64,000 nucleotides of DNA from Phaeobacter sp. B1627 (GCF_006265095.1 NZ_VCNK01000014.1:1-64000); one strand, 5' to 3'. Counted from the stretch's first letter, positions 15,815-25,853 are shown. Made by a program: numbers and translations. Notes: generated by a model from the letters alone, not told the origin.

Positions 15815-17161
15815 ATGTCCAAATTAGACGTAAGCCGTCGTGGCCTACTCAGAACCGGTGCCGTGACAGGTGCAGGTCTGGCGCTGCCGACCATTTTCAC
15901 CGCTCAAAGCGCGGCGGCTTTCACCAATGATCCGACCGGTGGCTCTGTCACGCTCGGTTTCAACGTGCCACAGACCGGCCCCTATGCCGATGAAGGCGCG
16001 GATGAATTGCGGGCCTATGAGCTCGCCGTAGACCACCTGAACGGTGACGGCGACGGCGGCATGCTCAACTCCTTCAGCTCCAAGGCGCTCGAAGGCAGCG
16101 GCATCCTGGGCAAGAAGGTCGAATATGTGACCGGTGACACCCAGACCAAATCCGACGCGGCGCGCGCCTCAGCGAAGTCGATGATCGAAAAAGACGGTGC
16201 CATCATGATCTCCGGCGGTTCGTCCTCCGGTGTTGCGATCGCGGTTCAGGGCCTGTGCCAGGAAGCCGGCGTGATCTTCATGGCGGGGCTCACCCACTCC
16301 AACGACACCACCGGCAAGGACAAGAAGGCCAATGGCTTCCGCCACTTCTTCAATGCCTATATGTCCGGTGCCGCGCTGGCGCCGGTGCTGAAGAACCTCT
16401 ATGGCGATGACCGCAAGGCCTATCACCTGACGGCCGACTACACCTGGGGCTGGACCCAGGAGGAATCGATCAAGGCCGCCACCGAGGCGCTTGGCTGGGA
16501 AACTGTCAACACGGTGAAGACCCCGCTCGCGGCGACGGACTTCTCCTCCTATATCGCACCGGTTCTGAACTCCGGGGCGGATGTGCTGATCCTGAACCAC
16601 TACGGCGGCAACATGGTGAACTCGCTCACCAACGCGGTCCAGTTCGGCCTGCGCGACAAAGTGGTCAACGGCAAGAACTTTGAAATTGTCGTGCCGCTCT
16701 ACTCCCGCCTGATGGCCAAAGGCGCAGGCGCCAACGTCAAAGGCATCCACGGCTCCACCAACTGGCACTGGTCCCTGCAGGACGAAGGCTCCAAGGCGTT
16801 CGTGCGCTCCTTCGGCACCAAATACGGCTTCCCGCCGTCACAGGCCGCGCATACCTGCTACGTGCAGACATTGCTCTATGCGGATGCGGTCCAGCGCGCG
16901 GGCTCCTTCAACCCCTGCGCCGTGGCCGAAGCGCTCGAAGGGTTCGAGTTCGACGGTATGGGCAACGGCAAGACGCTCTATCGTGCCGACGACCACCAGT
17001 GCTTCAAGGATGTTCTGGTTGTGCGCGGTAAAGAGAACCCGACCTCCGAGTTCGACCTTCTGGAAGTTGTCGAGGTCACTCCGCGTGAACAGGTTGAATA
17101 TGCACCTGACCACCCGATGTTCGCAGGCGGCCAGCTCGGCTCCTGCAACCCGGGCGCGTAA
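15815..17161 (+). CDS. periplasmic substrate-binding protein of a branched-chain amino acid-type ABC transporter
   Basis: The 448-residue product has a twin-arginine signal (SRRGLLRTGAVTGAGLALP, cleavage after about residue 35) and a type I periplasmic binding fold of the LivJ/UrtA/AmiC kind (GFNVPQTGPYADEGADELRA; YVTGDTQTKSDAARASAKSM). AAGGGAGGA precedes the ATG at 15815. Tat export suggests folding before translocation. It is the first of five transporter genes, separated from the permease by a 158-base gap with a hairpin, an arrangement that raises binding-protein expression relative to the membrane parts. The ligand is not predictable: amino acids, urea and short amides are all known for the family. 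Confidence 0.9.
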   Translation: MSKLDVSRRGLLRTGAVTGAGLALPTIFTAQSAAAFTNDPTGGSVTLGFNVPQTGPYADEGADELRAYELAVDHLNGDGDGGMLNSFSSKALEGSGILGKKVEYVTGDTQTKSDAARASAKSMIEKDGAIMISGGSSSGVAIAVQGLCQEAGVIFMAGLTHSNDTTGKDKKANGFRHFFNAYMSGAALAPVLKNLYGDDRKAYHLTADYTWGWTQEESIKAATEALGWETVNTVKTPLAATDFSSYIAPVLNSGADVLILNHYGGNMVNSLTNAVQFGLRDKVVNGKNFEIVVPLYSRLMAKGAGANVKGIHGSTNWHWSLQDEGSKAFVRSFGTKYGFPPSQAAHTCYVQTLLYADAVQRAGSFNPCAVAEALEGFEFDGMGNGKTLYRADDHQCFKDVLVVRGKENPTSEFDLLEVVEVTPREQVEYAPDHPMFAGGQLGSCNPGA

Positions 17162-17180
17162 GCGAGAGCAAAACAGCCAG

Positions 17181-17205
17181 GTCGGGCGCCCATGATGCGC
17201 CCGAC
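17181..17205 (+). terminator. intercistronic hairpin after the binding-protein gene
   Basis: A 9-bp perfect stem (GTCGGGCGC / GCGCCCGAC) with a 7-base loop lies 19 bases after the stop. No T run follows, so it is more likely an mRNA-stabilising or attenuating hairpin than a full terminator. Confidence 0.55.
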
Positions 17206-17319
17206 CACCCTTCTCCCGCACAGTCCGGCCAACCTGAAACGCGCCTCGGCACTCCCGGGTCGTGGCCTGCTGCTGCATTCCCAAAACCAACCACCCAGAC
17301 GAACCGGAAGGTGGGACCC

Positions 17320-18342
17320 ATGGACGCGTTCCTTCTACAGATCCTAAACGGGCTCGATAAGGGCTCTGCCTATGCGCTGATTGCGTTGGGCCTGACACTC
17401 ATTTTTGGCACATTAGGCGTCGTGAACTTTGCCCATGGGGCCCTGTTCATGATCGGGGCCTTCTGCGCGGTGACCGTGCAAAAGATTCTCAGCCTCAGCG
17501 TAGAGACCATCGACCCGGACAAGACCGACTTTCTCGGCAATCCGCTGAAGGTCAAAACCCCCTATGTGGAGAATTGGTTCGGCCCCGACATCGGCGGCAC
17601 CATCATCGACTGGTCGGTGCCCCTCGCGATCCTGTTCGCGATCCCGATCATGATCGCCGTCGGCTTCATCATGGAGCGCGGCCTGATCAAGCATTTCTAC
17701 AAACGCCCCCACGCGGATCAGATCCTGGTGACCTTCGGTCTCGCCATCGTGCTGCAGGAAGTGATCAAGTATTTCTACGGCGCCAACCCGATCCCGACCC
17801 CCGCACCGGATGCCCTGAACGGCGTTGCCAACCTCGGCGCGATCATCGGCATGGACCTGATCTATCCGGTCTGGCGGATCGTCTATTTCTGCTTTGCCTG
17901 CCTCATCATCAGCGGCGTCTTTGCCTTCCTGCAGTTCACCACCTTCGGAATGGTGGTCCGGGCGGGGATGGCCGACCGCGAGACGGTGGGCCTTTTGGGC
18001 ATCAACATCGACCGCCGCTTCACCATCATGTTCGGCATCGCCGCCGCCGTGGCGGGGCTCGCCGGGGTGATGTACACGCCGATCAACTCGCCCAACTACC
18101 ACATGGGCATGGATTTCCTTGTGCTCAGCTTCGTGGTCGTCGTCGTCGGCGGTATGGGCTCTCTGCCCGGGGCCGTGCTCGCGGGGTTTGTGCTCGGGAT
18201 CCTCGAAAGCTTTGCCTCAATGGAATGGGCCATCAACCTGATCCCCGGAATCAACCAGATCATCATCTACCTCGTCGCAATCGTCATCCTTCTGGTCCGC
18301 CCGCGCGGATTGATGGGGCGCAAAGGCGTGATGGAGGACTAA
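17320..18342 (+). CDS. ABC transporter inner-membrane permease, LivH type
   Basis: The 340-residue protein has about eight to nine membrane segments and typical LivH motifs ([20 protein letters not shown] near the start, [13 protein letters not shown] near residue 270). The ATG at 17320 follows GGAAGGTGGG; a GTG at 17311 is also in frame. It pairs with the LivM-type permease starting 4 bases after its stop. Confidence 0.92.
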   Translation: MDAFLLQILNGLDKGSAYALIALGLTLIFGTLGVVNFAHGALFMIGAFCAVTVQKILSLSVETIDPDKTDFLGNPLKVKTPYVENWFGPDIGGTIIDWSVPLAILFAIPIMIAVGFIMERGLIKHFYKRPHADQILVTFGLAIVLQEVIKYFYGANPIPTPAPDALNGVANLGAIIGMDLIYPVWRIVYFCFACLIISGVFAFLQFTTFGMVVRAGMADRETVGLLGINIDRRFTIMFGIAAAVAGLAGVMYTPINSPNYHMGMDFLVLSFVVVVVGGMGSLPGAVLAGFVLGILESFASMEWAINLIPGINQIIIYLVAIVILLVRPRGLMGRKGVMED

Positions 18343-18346
18343 GACC

Positions 18347-19546
18347 ATGTTCGGACTAGATAAAAAAGACACATCCCTGCTGATGATCGTCGCTGTTCTG
18401 ACGCTCTTCGCACCCTTCATCCTGAACCCGTTTCCCACCGGATCCGGTCTGGCACAGTTCAATGCCGGCTATCCTGATCTGATGCAGCGGTTCGTCATCT
18501 TCGGCATCTTCGCCATCGGCTTCAACATCCTGTTCGGCCTCACCGGATATCTGTCCTTCGGCCACGCGGCCTTTCTCGGGGTGGGATCCTATTCGGCGGT
18601 CTGGATGTTCAAACTGCTGAGCATGAACGTGCTGCCTGCCATCCTGCTCAGCGTCATCATCTCAGGTCTGTTTGCGCTGGTGATCGGCTTTATCAGCCTG
18701 CGCAGGTCGGGCATCTATTTCTCGATCCTGACGCTGGCCTTTGCACAGATGTCGTTCAGCCTCGCCTACTCGGTGCTGACCCCGATCACCAACGGTGAAA
18801 CCGGCCTGCAGCTGACGCTGGATGATCCGCGCGTTCTGGGCGTCACCGCCACCGCAGACGGGTCGATCCCGGTGACCAACCTCTTTGGCCTTGAGATGCG
18901 CGGCACCTACGAGATGGCCGTCGGCCCCTGGGCGTTCCAGTTCAACATCGGCTACTACCTCTGCGCGCTGGTGCTGATCGCCGCCTTCTACCTGGCGATC
19001 CGGATCTTCCGCTCCCCCTTCGGCATGATGCTGCGGGCGGTGAAATCGAACCAGCAACGGATGAACTACACCGGCCTCAACTCCAAACCCTACACCCTCG
19101 CGGCCTTTGTGATCTCGGGCATGTATGCAGGTCTTGCAGGCGGGCTGATGGCCTCGATGGATCCCCTCGCGGGGGCCGAGCGGATGCAATGGACCGCCTC
19201 GGGCGAAGTCGTCCTGATGACCATCCTCGGCGGCGCAGGCACCCTGATCGGGCCGGTTCTGGGCGCGGGCTTCATCAAATACTTCGAGAACATCTTCTCC
19301 AAGATCAACGACAACGTGCTGCACGGCTGGTTCAGTTTCATGCCCGACGGGCTTGAGGATTTCGTCGTCTTCATCGTGCACCCCTTCATCGGCAAAGGCT
19401 GGCACCTGACGCTTGGCATTCTGTTCATGCTGGTGGTGATCTACCTGCCCGGCGGGCTGGTCGAGGGCGGGCAGCGCATCGCAGGCTGGATCAAGGGCAA
19501 CAAGCAGTCCGACGCCCAGCAAAGCGAAACCAAACCCGCGGAATAA
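18347..19546 (+). CDS. ABC transporter inner-membrane permease, LivM type
   Basis: The 399-residue product has about ten membrane segments, the LivM motif [19 protein letters not shown] near residues 62-80, and [16 protein letters not shown] near 290-305, the cytoplasmic coupling loop. It forms the translocation pore with the preceding LivH-type subunit. A long soluble insertion near residues 150-190 is within family variation. Confidence 0.92.
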   Translation: MFGLDKKDTSLLMIVAVLTLFAPFILNPFPTGSGLAQFNAGYPDLMQRFVIFGIFAIGFNILFGLTGYLSFGHAAFLGVGSYSAVWMFKLLSMNVLPAILLSVIISGLFALVIGFISLRRSGIYFSILTLAFAQMSFSLAYSVLTPITNGETGLQLTLDDPRVLGVTATADGSIPVTNLFGLEMRGTYEMAVGPWAFQFNIGYYLCALVLIAAFYLAIRIFRSPFGMMLRAVKSNQQRMNYTGLNSKPYTLAAFVISGMYAGLAGGLMASMDPLAGAERMQWTASGEVVLMTILGGAGTLIGPVLGAGFIKYFENIFSKINDNVLHGWFSFMPDGLEDFVVFIVHPFIGKGWHLTLGILFMLVVIYLPGGLVEGGQRIAGWIKGNKQSDAQQSETKPAE

Positions 19547-19558
19547 GGAGAGAAAACA

Positions 19559-20314
19559 ATGGGTATTCTCGAAGTCAAAAACGTGGGCAAACGCTTTGGC
19601 GGCTTGCAGGCGCTCTCTGATGTGAACCTGTCGGTCCGTGAGAACTCGGTCCATGCGATCATCGGCCCCAACGGCGCGGGCAAATCCACCCTGCTGAACT
19701 GCCTGGTGGGCAAGCTGATCCCGGACAGCGGATCGGTGATGTTCGACGGCCAGTCCGTGCTGGGCCGCGCGCCCTACGAGATCAATCAGATGGGTATTTC
19801 CCGCGTGTTCCAGACGCCGGAGATCTTTGGCGATCTGTCGGTGCTGGAAAACATGATGATCCCCTGCCTGGCCAAGCGCGACGGTTCGTTTGAACTCAAT
19901 GCCATCGCCAATGTCATGGGCCAGAGGGACATCATCGAAAAGGCAGAGCGCATGCTGGAGGAGATGAACATGGCCGACAAGCGGCACATGAACGCCGCCT
20001 CCCTGTCCCGCGGCGACAAACGTCGGCTGGAAATCGGCATGTGCCTCAGTCAGGAACCACGCCTGTTGCTGCTGGACGAACCGACGGCGGGCATGGCGCG
20101 CGCCGATACCAACAATACCATCGATCTGCTCAAACAGATCTCCGATCAGCGCAGCATCACCATCGCCATCATCGAGCACGACATGCATGTGGTGTTCTCG
20201 CTGGCCAACCGGATCACGGTGCTGGCGCAGGGAACACCGCTGGTCGAAGACGATCCCGAAAACATCCGGGGCAATCCAAAGGTCCGCGAAGCCTATCTCG
20301 GCGAGAGCGCGTAA
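19559..20314 (+). CDS. ABC transporter ATPase, LivG type
   Basis: The 251-residue ATPase has Walker A GPNGAGKST near 37-45, Q-loop RVFQTPE, Walker B LLLLDEPTAGM near 163-173 and the switch His in IIEHDM. The signature is LSRGDKRRLEIG in place of the usual LSGGQ or LSYGQQR; the EIGMCL part resembles urea-transporter UrtD proteins. It starts 12 bases after the livM-type gene with AAGGAGAG upstream. Confidence 0.92.
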   Translation: MGILEVKNVGKRFGGLQALSDVNLSVRENSVHAIIGPNGAGKSTLLNCLVGKLIPDSGSVMFDGQSVLGRAPYEINQMGISRVFQTPEIFGDLSVLENMMIPCLAKRDGSFELNAIANVMGQRDIIEKAERMLEEMNMADKRHMNAASLSRGDKRRLEIGMCLSQEPRLLLLDEPTAGMARADTNNTIDLLKQISDQRSITIAIIEHDMHVVFSLANRITVLAQGTPLVEDDPENIRGNPKVREAYLGESA

Positions 20315-20326
20315 AGGAGCACGACA

Positions 20327-21082
20327 ATGAACGTCAAACCTGATTTCTCCAGAAGCTCGAACCAGGCAGCGACCGCTCCGGCCTTTCTGTCGGTCTGGGA
20401 TGTGCATGCCTACTATGGCGAGAGCTATATCGTTCAGGGCATCAACTTCAATGTTCACGAGGGCGAGATCCTCGCCCTGCTGGGGCGCAACGGCGCGGGC
20501 AAGACCTCGACCTTGCGCTCCATCGCCCGCACCGGATCGCCCATGGTCACCAAGGGCGAGATCTGGCTCGATCACCAGCCGCTGCATCTGATGGCCTCGC
20601 ATGAGGCCGCCACCGCAGGCCTCGGTCTGGTGCCCGAGGATCGCCGCATCATTCCCGGCCTCACGGTCGAGGAAAACCTGCAGCTGGCTCAGATCGCACC
20701 CCCCATCGGCTGGTCGATCGAGCGCCTCTACGAGCTGTTCCCCCGTCTCGGCGAACGGCGCAAACAGGAGGGTGTGACATTGTCCGGCGGCGAACAGCAG
20801 ATGCTGGCGATTGCCCGGACGCTCGCCCGCGACATCAAGGTGCTGCTGCTGGATGAACCCTACGAGGGTCTGGCCCCGGTGATCGTGGATGAGATCGAAA
20901 AGACCCTGGTCCATATCAAGGAGCAGGGCATGACCACCATCATCGTGGAACAGAATGCCGTGCGCGCGCTGCAACTGGCGGACCGGGCGGTGATCCTCGA
21001 CACCGGTGGTATCGTCTTTGACGGCCTCGCCGAGGAGGTTCTGGAAAACGAAGAGCTGCGGGCCGAATACCTCGCGATCTGA
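20327..21082 (+). CDS. ABC transporter ATPase, LivF type
   Basis: The 251-residue ATPase has an N-terminal extension of about 25 residues, Walker A GRNGAGKTS near 53-61, the signature LSGGEQQMLAIARTLA, Walker B LLLLDEPYEGLAP and the switch His replaced by Gln in IIVEQNA, which is usual for LivF. It is the last gene of the transporter operon and is followed by a strong terminator. Confidence 0.92.
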   Translation: MNVKPDFSRSSNQAATAPAFLSVWDVHAYYGESYIVQGINFNVHEGEILALLGRNGAGKTSTLRSIARTGSPMVTKGEIWLDHQPLHLMASHEAATAGLGLVPEDRRIIPGLTVEENLQLAQIAPPIGWSIERLYELFPRLGERRKQEGVTLSGGEQQMLAIARTLARDIKVLLLDEPYEGLAPVIVDEIEKTLVHIKEQGMTTIIVEQNAVRALQLADRAVILDTGGIVFDGLAEEVLENEELRAEYLAI

Positions 21083-21142
21083 TCTCGCTCGCTGCAATTT
21101 TCTCCCTGTCGCACAGCAATGGACGGCTGCGCGCACCTCATC

Positions 21143-21174
21143 GACCGGGTTCCCTCAGGGCCCGGTCGTTTTTT
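21143..21174 (+). terminator. Rho-independent terminator of the ABC transporter operon
   Basis: A GACCGGG / CCCGGTC stem, with CCC/GGG able to pair inside the loop, is followed by GTTTTTT. It lies 60 bases after the LivF stop. Confidence 0.85.
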
Positions 21175-21235
21175 GTCGGCCAACTGATCCGCCTGCCCTT
21201 CCCCCCCGCCCGGACTTCAGCGTAAAACCATCTCC

Positions 21236-21772
21236 ATGAGCGATCCTGCCTTTGATTTTGCCCCCGTCGGACTGGCCCTGCTGGAGCACCGCGTGATCAA
21301 GCGCTGCAACCGGCAGTTTGCGGAGACCTTTGGTGGCACCTGCGCCGAGCTGACCGATCTGCCGATCGCCGCGCTCTATCCCAGCCCCGAGGATTACCGG
21401 CGGATCGGCGCGCGCCTGCAACTGCCCGAAGCCCGCAGCGGCGTCTATCACGACGAGCGGATCATGCGCCGCACCTCCGGCGCGCTGTTCTGGTGTCGCG
21501 TCCGGGGGCGGTCGATCAGCCGCGAACAGCCCTTCCAGACCGGGGTGTGGTCCTTTGCCGACCTCTCGGACGAGCGACCCGTTGTCAGCCTGACCCCCCG
21601 GGAACGCGAGGTGGCCATTCTGACCTGCCGGGGGCTGTCGGCCAAGGAGATCGGCCAGCAACTGGATCTGTCCTATCGCACGGTAGAGACTCACCGCGCC
21701 CGGCTGCTGGACAAATTCGGGGCCCGAAAGCTGCCGGAACTGGTGGCCAAACTCACCGGCATGCCATTGTAA
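21236..21772 (+). CDS. PAS-LuxR helix-turn-helix transcriptional regulator
   Basis: The 178-residue protein has an N-terminal PAS-like sensor domain (about residues 1-105) and a C-terminal LuxR/FixJ-type HTH (about 115-170: LTPREREVAILTCRGLSAKE, then TVETHRARLLDKFGARKL). There is no receiver domain, so it probably responds to a ligand bound by the PAS domain. It directly follows the ABC transporter terminator on the same strand and may regulate it, by analogy with similar neighbours of amide/urea importers. Confidence 0.85.
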   Translation: MSDPAFDFAPVGLALLEHRVIKRCNRQFAETFGGTCAELTDLPIAALYPSPEDYRRIGARLQLPEARSGVYHDERIMRRTSGALFWCRVRGRSISREQPFQTGVWSFADLSDERPVVSLTPREREVAILTCRGLSAKEIGQQLDLSYRTVETHRARLLDKFGARKLPELVAKLTGMPL

Positions 21773-21945
21773 TCCAACCGTCAAACCCGAGGGAATGCGC
21801 TAAAAACGATTGAAACCCTTGGCCTTCGCGCTCATCTTGTGGCGAAACCAAGTGCGCTTTCCTTATGGTCATCGATGGCCTATAAGGCCGAAAATTTCCG
21901 CTCCGGTATCTCCCGGGGCCAGACAGGACCCTGCCGAGGAACAAA

Positions 21946-22431
21946 ATGACAAATAAATCTCATGACGCAGATGTGGAATTCATCAAGGCTCTGGCAGAGC
22001 TTTTGCGGGAAAACGACCTGACCGAACTGCAGGTCAAGCGCGATTACGGTGAGGATGACAGCCTGAACGTCCGGGTTTCGCGTCAGCTTGTGGCCGCGCC
22101 AGCAGCACCGGTGCAGGTTGCCGCCGCAGCCGCCCCTGTTGCCGCCGCCGCCCCAGCCGCCCCTGCGGCCGAGGTTGCCGAAGATCCCGCAGCCCACCCC
22201 GGCGCTGTGTCTTCGCCCATGGTCGGCACCGTCTACCTGCAGCCCGAACCCGGCGCCCCCTCCTTTATCAAGGTGGGACAGCAGGTGGCCGAAGGCGATA
22301 CGCTGCTGATCGTCGAAGCCATGAAAACCATGAACCATATCCCGGCCCCCAAGGCCGGTACCGTGAAACGCATTCTGGTCGAAGACGGTGCCGCGGTCGA
22401 GTTTGGATCGCCGCTGGTCATCGTCGAGTAA
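21946..22431 (+). CDS. accB: biotin carboxyl carrier protein of acetyl-CoA carboxylase
   Basis: The 161-residue AccB has an N-terminal dimerisation region, an Ala/Pro-rich linker (about residues 45-85), and a C-terminal biotinyl domain with [11 protein letters not shown], where the Lys in the MKM-like motif (here MKT) carries biotin. A GAGGAA ribosome site precedes the ATG. The accC gene follows 9 bases later, forming the usual accBC operon that starts fatty acid synthesis. A GGCCT-ATA-AGGCC dyad lies upstream at 21877-21889. Confidence 0.97.
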   Translation: MTNKSHDADVEFIKALAELLRENDLTELQVKRDYGEDDSLNVRVSRQLVAAPAAPVQVAAAAAPVAAAAPAAPAAEVAEDPAAHPGAVSSPMVGTVYLQPEPGAPSFIKVGQQVAEGDTLLIVEAMKTMNHIPAPKAGTVKRILVEDGAAVEFGSPLVIVE

Positions 22432-22440
22432 GGATCCCAC

Positions 22441-23790
22441 ATGTTTGACAAGATCCTGATTGCAAACCGGGGCGAGATCGCGCTGCGCGTGATCCGTGCC
22501 TGTCGCGAAATGGGCATCCGGTCCGTGGCGGTCCATTCCACCGCCGATTCCGATGCCATGCATGTGCGCATGGCTGACGAATCGATCTGCATCGGCCCCC
22601 CCTCCGGCGCCCAGAGCTACCTGTCGATCCCGGCCATCATATCCGCCTGCGAAGTGACCGGGGCCCAGGCCATCCACCCCGGCTATGGCTTTCTGTCGGA
22701 AAATGCCAATTTCGTGCAGATCGTCGAAGATCACGGCATCACCTTCATCGGCCCCTCCGCGGCGCATATCCGCCAGATGGGGGACAAGATCACGGCCAAG
22801 GATACTGCCAAATCCCTTGGCATTCCCTGCGTGCCCGGCTCTGACGGGGGCGTTCCTGACGTGGAAACGGCCAGAACCGTCGCCGCCGAAATGGGCTATC
22901 CCGTGATCATCAAGGCCACCGCCGGCGGCGGCGGGCGCGGCATGAAAGTCGCCAAGACCGAGGCCGACCTTGTCCAGGCTTTCCAGACCGCGCGCTCGGA
23001 ATCCAAAGCGGCCTTCGGCAATGACGAAGTCTACATGGAGAAATACCTCCAGAAACCGCGCCACATCGAAATTCAGGTTTTCGGCGACGGCAAGGGCGGC
23101 GGCGTACACCTGGGAGAGCGCGATTGCTCTCTGCAACGCCGCCACCAAAAGGTCTTTGAAGAGGCGCCCGGCCCCTGCATCACCCCAGAAGAGCGCGCCC
23201 GCATCGGCAAGATCTGCGCCGATGCCATCGGCGAAATGGGCTATTCCGGCGCGGGCACCGTGGAATTCCTCTATGAAGATGGCGAATTCTATTTCATCGA
23301 GATGAACACCCGCCTGCAGGTGGAACACCCCGTCACCGAAGCGATCTTTGGTCAGGATCTCGTGCGCGAACAGATCCGCATCGCCGCCGGCCTGCCGCTG
23401 TCGTTCACGCAGGACGAGCTGCAGATCAACGGCCATGCCATCGAAGTCCGCATCAACGCCGAGAAACTGCCCAACTTCTCGCCCTGCCCGGGCAAGATCA
23501 CGGCGTTTCATGCGCCCGGCGGGCTGGGCGTCCGAATGGATTCCGCCCTCTATGACGGCTATTCGATCCCGCCCTACTACGACAGCCTCATCGGCAAGCT
23601 GATCGTTCATGGCCGCGACCGCAACGAGGCGCTGGCGCGGCTCAGCAGATCCTTGGGCGAGCTGATCGTCGATGGGATCGACACCACCGTACCGCTGTTC
23701 CATGCGCTGTTGCAGGAAGAGGCCGTGCAAACCGGGGACTACAACATCCACTGGCTGGAAAAATGGCTCGACGCCAACCTGCAGGGCTGA
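22441..23790 (+). CDS. accC: biotin carboxylase subunit of acetyl-CoA carboxylase
   Basis: The 449-residue protein matches AccC in length and motifs: the N-terminal [19 protein letters not shown], the ATP-grasp Gly loop GGGGRGMK near 163-170, and [14 protein letters not shown] near 288-301 with catalytic residues. It carboxylates biotin on AccB using ATP and bicarbonate. It lies 9 bases after accB. Confidence 0.98.
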   Translation: MFDKILIANRGEIALRVIRACREMGIRSVAVHSTADSDAMHVRMADESICIGPPSGAQSYLSIPAIISACEVTGAQAIHPGYGFLSENANFVQIVEDHGITFIGPSAAHIRQMGDKITAKDTAKSLGIPCVPGSDGGVPDVETARTVAAEMGYPVIIKATAGGGGRGMKVAKTEADLVQAFQTARSESKAAFGNDEVYMEKYLQKPRHIEIQVFGDGKGGGVHLGERDCSLQRRHQKVFEEAPGPCITPEERARIGKICADAIGEMGYSGAGTVEFLYEDGEFYFIEMNTRLQVEHPVTEAIFGQDLVREQIRIAAGLPLSFTQDELQINGHAIEVRINAEKLPNFSPCPGKITAFHAPGGLGVRMDSALYDGYSIPPYYDSLIGKLIVHGRDRNEALARLSRSLGELIVDGIDTTVPLFHALLQEEAVQTGDYNIHWLEKWLDANLQG

Positions 23791-23802
23791 TCTGCCAGAA
23801 CC

Positions 23803-23828
23803 GGGGCGGCCCCCATGGTCGCCGCCCC
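23803..23828 (+). terminator. G+C-rich hairpin after accC
   Basis: A perfect 8-bp stem (GGGGCGGC / GCCGCCCC) with a 10-base loop begins 12 bases after the accC stop. There is no T run. Confidence 0.5.
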
Positions 23829-23902
23829 GCCGCGCCGCGTCGCGCCTGCTGCCCTCTCTGTGATGCCTGTGACGCCACTCTCGCCTGTGTCGGGGTCGGT
23901 TC

Positions 23903-24535
23903 GTGACGCTCAGTGCCGATCTGTTGTTGCATGCCTATGCCAGCGGCGTCTTTCCCATGGCCGAAAGCCGCGATGACCCGGAGGTGTTCTGGGTCGATCC
24001 CAAACGCCGCGGCATCCTGCCGCTTGACGGGTTTCACATTTCCCGCTCGCTCGCCCGATCCCTGCGCCGCGATGACTATTCCATTGAAATAAACAGGGAT
24101 TTCTCCGCCGTCGTGGAGGGATGCGCGGCGCGTGACGAGACCTGGATCAACGAAGAGATCTTTGATCGCTATCATGAACTGCATGAAATGGGCTTTGCCC
24201 ACTCGCTCGAAGTCTGGGGCGAAACGGGGCTGATCGGCGGCGTCTATGGCGTGTCCCTTGGCGGGGCCTTCTTCGGGGAAAGCATGTTTTCCCGCCGCCG
24301 CGACGCGTCAAAAATCGCCCTCGCCTATCTGATCGATCGCCTCGACCGCGCGGGCTACCTTCTCTGCGATACCCAGTTCATCACACCGCATCTGGCCTCG
24401 CTCGGAGGACAGGAAATTTCTCGCGCGTGCTATCGCAGATTGCTAGCCGAGGCGCTTCAGAAAGAGGCCTCATTCCTGGCCCCCGCCATCCCGTCGCCTC
24501 AGGCGCTCTTGCAGCGCAGAACCCAAACATCGTAG
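23903..24535 (+). CDS. aat: leucyl/phenylalanyl-tRNA-protein transferase
   Basis: The 210-residue protein is Aat: YASGVFPMAE near 12-21, FWVDPKRRGILPLD near 29-42, and the GGVYGVSLGGAFFGESMFS core near 112-130. It adds Leu or Phe to proteins starting with Lys or Arg, marking them for ClpS/ClpAP degradation by the N-end rule. The start is a GTG at 23903. Its 3' end overlaps the convergent DUF2155 gene by 37 bases. It lies behind accBC as in many Rhodobacterales. Confidence 0.96.
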   Translation: MTLSADLLLHAYASGVFPMAESRDDPEVFWVDPKRRGILPLDGFHISRSLARSLRRDDYSIEINRDFSAVVEGCAARDETWINEEIFDRYHELHEMGFAHSLEVWGETGLIGGVYGVSLGGAFFGESMFSRRRDASKIALAYLIDRLDRAGYLLCDTQFITPHLASLGGQEISRACYRRLLAEALQKEASFLAPAIPSPQALLQRRTQTS

Positions 24536-24945
24536 CGCCGGTGATCCAGCGCGTTCAGCGCCGGACTCGATGCGATCATCCAACCCTCGAAAAACACCTG
24601 ACCATCCATCGGATCACGTACCGTGAGATAGGCAAAGGCATCGCCCGTCGGATTCTCGGCCGGGTATCTGCATTCCTGCAGGGTCACGAGCAGACCAAAA
24701 ATCTCGGCCGATCCGCCTGTCGGCAAGTCCACGTCGATGCTCTTGCCGTTGACCTTATCCAATCCCCGCAGGCTGACGGTATTGCCGGTCTCGGCCTCCA
24801 GTCGTTCCACGGTTTCGCGGATCTCGGGCACAAGCGGTTGCGCGGGCGCCGGAGTCAGCTCTTCGATAACGATGGATTGGGCCAGGGCAGAGGATGCGCA
24901 CATCGCCGACAGGATCAGGGCCGATGCCGCCCGCCGCAGCCGCAT
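24499..24945 (-). CDS. DUF2155 periplasmic protein
   Basis: The 148-residue product has a Sec signal peptide (hydrophobic residues 8-22, cleavage after ALAQ) and a C-terminal DUF2155 domain with GWMIASSPALNALDHRRYDV. The family is alphaproteobacterial and of unknown function. Its ATG overlaps the stop of the MlaD-type gene by one base, so the two are cotranslated, and it overlaps aat convergently. Confidence 0.88.
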   Translation of the reverse strand: MRLRRAASALILSAMCASSALAQSIVIEELTPAPAQPLVPEIRETVERLEAETGNTVSLRGLDKVNGKSIDVDLPTGGSAEIFGLLVTLQECRYPAENPTGDAFAYLTVRDPMDGQVFFEGWMIASSPALNALDHRRYDVWVLRCKSA

Positions 24946-25400
24946 CAGGAGCCGTCGTCGCCGCTGCCTGCGACGAACTTCACCAGAAGCGAAATCAGGC
25001 TCACCGCCCCTTGCGTATCGGTGATCTCGTCCCCGGCCTCAAGATTGAAGGGCGACCCGCCCGGCATCACCTCGACGAAATTCCCGCCCAGCAGGCCTTC
25101 GGAGGCGATCACGATCGCGCTGTCATCGGGGATCATGATCCCCTCGTCCACGGTGAAGGTCGTATCCGCGCGGAAGGTTTCCGCATTCAGCGCAACATTG
25201 GTCACGGTGCCGATCTTGACCCCCGCCAGACGCACATCGGTGCCGACGCTCACTCCCTCCAGAGAGCGAAAGGAGGCGGTCAGCGGATAGCTGTCGCCGC
25301 CGCGCGCCAGACCGGCCGCCTGCGCCGCAAAAATCGCAAAGCCCGCTGCCACGGCGAGCACAACGCCGCCGGTCAGAACTTCGGTGGTGGAATGGGTCAT
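24945..25400 (-). CDS. mlaD: MlaD-type MCE domain protein
   Basis: The 151-residue protein has one N-terminal membrane anchor (residues about 8-28) and an MCE domain (GVSVGTDVRLAGVKIGTVTN; SEGLLGGNFVEV). MlaD forms a hexameric ring in the MlaFEDB ABC system that moves phospholipids between outer and inner membranes. The partner genes mlaF and mlaE are not in the window. It is followed by the one-base-overlapping DUF2155 gene. Confidence 0.9.
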   Translation of the reverse strand: MTHSTTEVLTGGVVLAVAAGFAIFAAQAAGLARGGDSYPLTASFRSLEGVSVGTDVRLAGVKIGTVTNVALNAETFRADTTFTVDEGIMIPDDSAIVIASEGLLGGNFVEVMPGGSPFNLEAGDEITDTQGAVSLISLLVKFVAGSGDDGS

Positions 25401-25466
25401 CTCATCCTGCCTTTTGGCCAGATCAAAGAGTGCGCCTCCCTCTGCGGGAAGAGCAGCCAGACTAGG

Positions 25467-25853
25467 TTATTCGGGGCTCCAGGCCTCGTAATCGCTGCGG
25501 TCCTTGGGCTCACCACCCGCGCGGATAGACCCCGCAGGCGCATAGGCCAGCATGGTTCCGGTCAGGTTTTCCTGATGCGGCTTTTCCCAGACCTTGTGCG
25601 GCAGCGGCTTTTCGCTCGGCACCTCGTTGAAGGTCCGGTGCAGCCAGCCATGCCAATCCGCACCCACCCGAGACGCCTCCGCCTCGCCGTTGAAAATAAC
25701 CCAGCGACGGCTGTCATCGGCCGTGTGGTAGAACACATTGCCCTGATCGTCTTCCCCGACTTTGACACCCTTGCGACGGGTGAAAAGCATGGTGCCCAAT
25801 GTGGCGCCGTTCCACCATGTCACGGCCTGCAATAGCGTATTCAGGATTCCCAT
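25467..25853 (-). CDS. NDUFA12-family NADH:ubiquinone oxidoreductase accessory subunit
   Basis: From the ATG at 25853 (CGGAGGGACCC upstream) the protein is 128 residues, typical for the family. It contains the RRWVIFNGEAEASRVGADWH motif, WLH and the C-terminal PYEAWSP-like end (SDYEAWSPE). In alphaproteobacteria and mitochondria it is a peripheral subunit of complex I. The longer open frame to 25952 lacks a start signal. Confidence 0.92.
   Translation of the reverse strand: MGILNTLLQAVTWWNGATLGTMLFTRRKGVKVGEDDQGNVFYHTADDSRRWVIFNGEAEASRVGADWHGWLHRTFNEVPSEKPLPHKVWEKPHQENLTGTMLAYAPAGSIRAGGEPKDRSDYEAWSPE

Noticed and set aside
15815-21082. Assigning the ABC importer specifically to urea (urtABCDE)
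   Set aside because: No urease genes are nearby, and only one ATPase signature resembles UrtD. The substrate cannot be fixed from sequence.
18662-21136. Very long open frame (over 800 codons) antisense to the ABC transporter genes
   Set aside because: It mirrors the G+C-rich third positions of well-supported genes on the plus strand, has His/Gln/Arg-rich nonsense composition and no domain.
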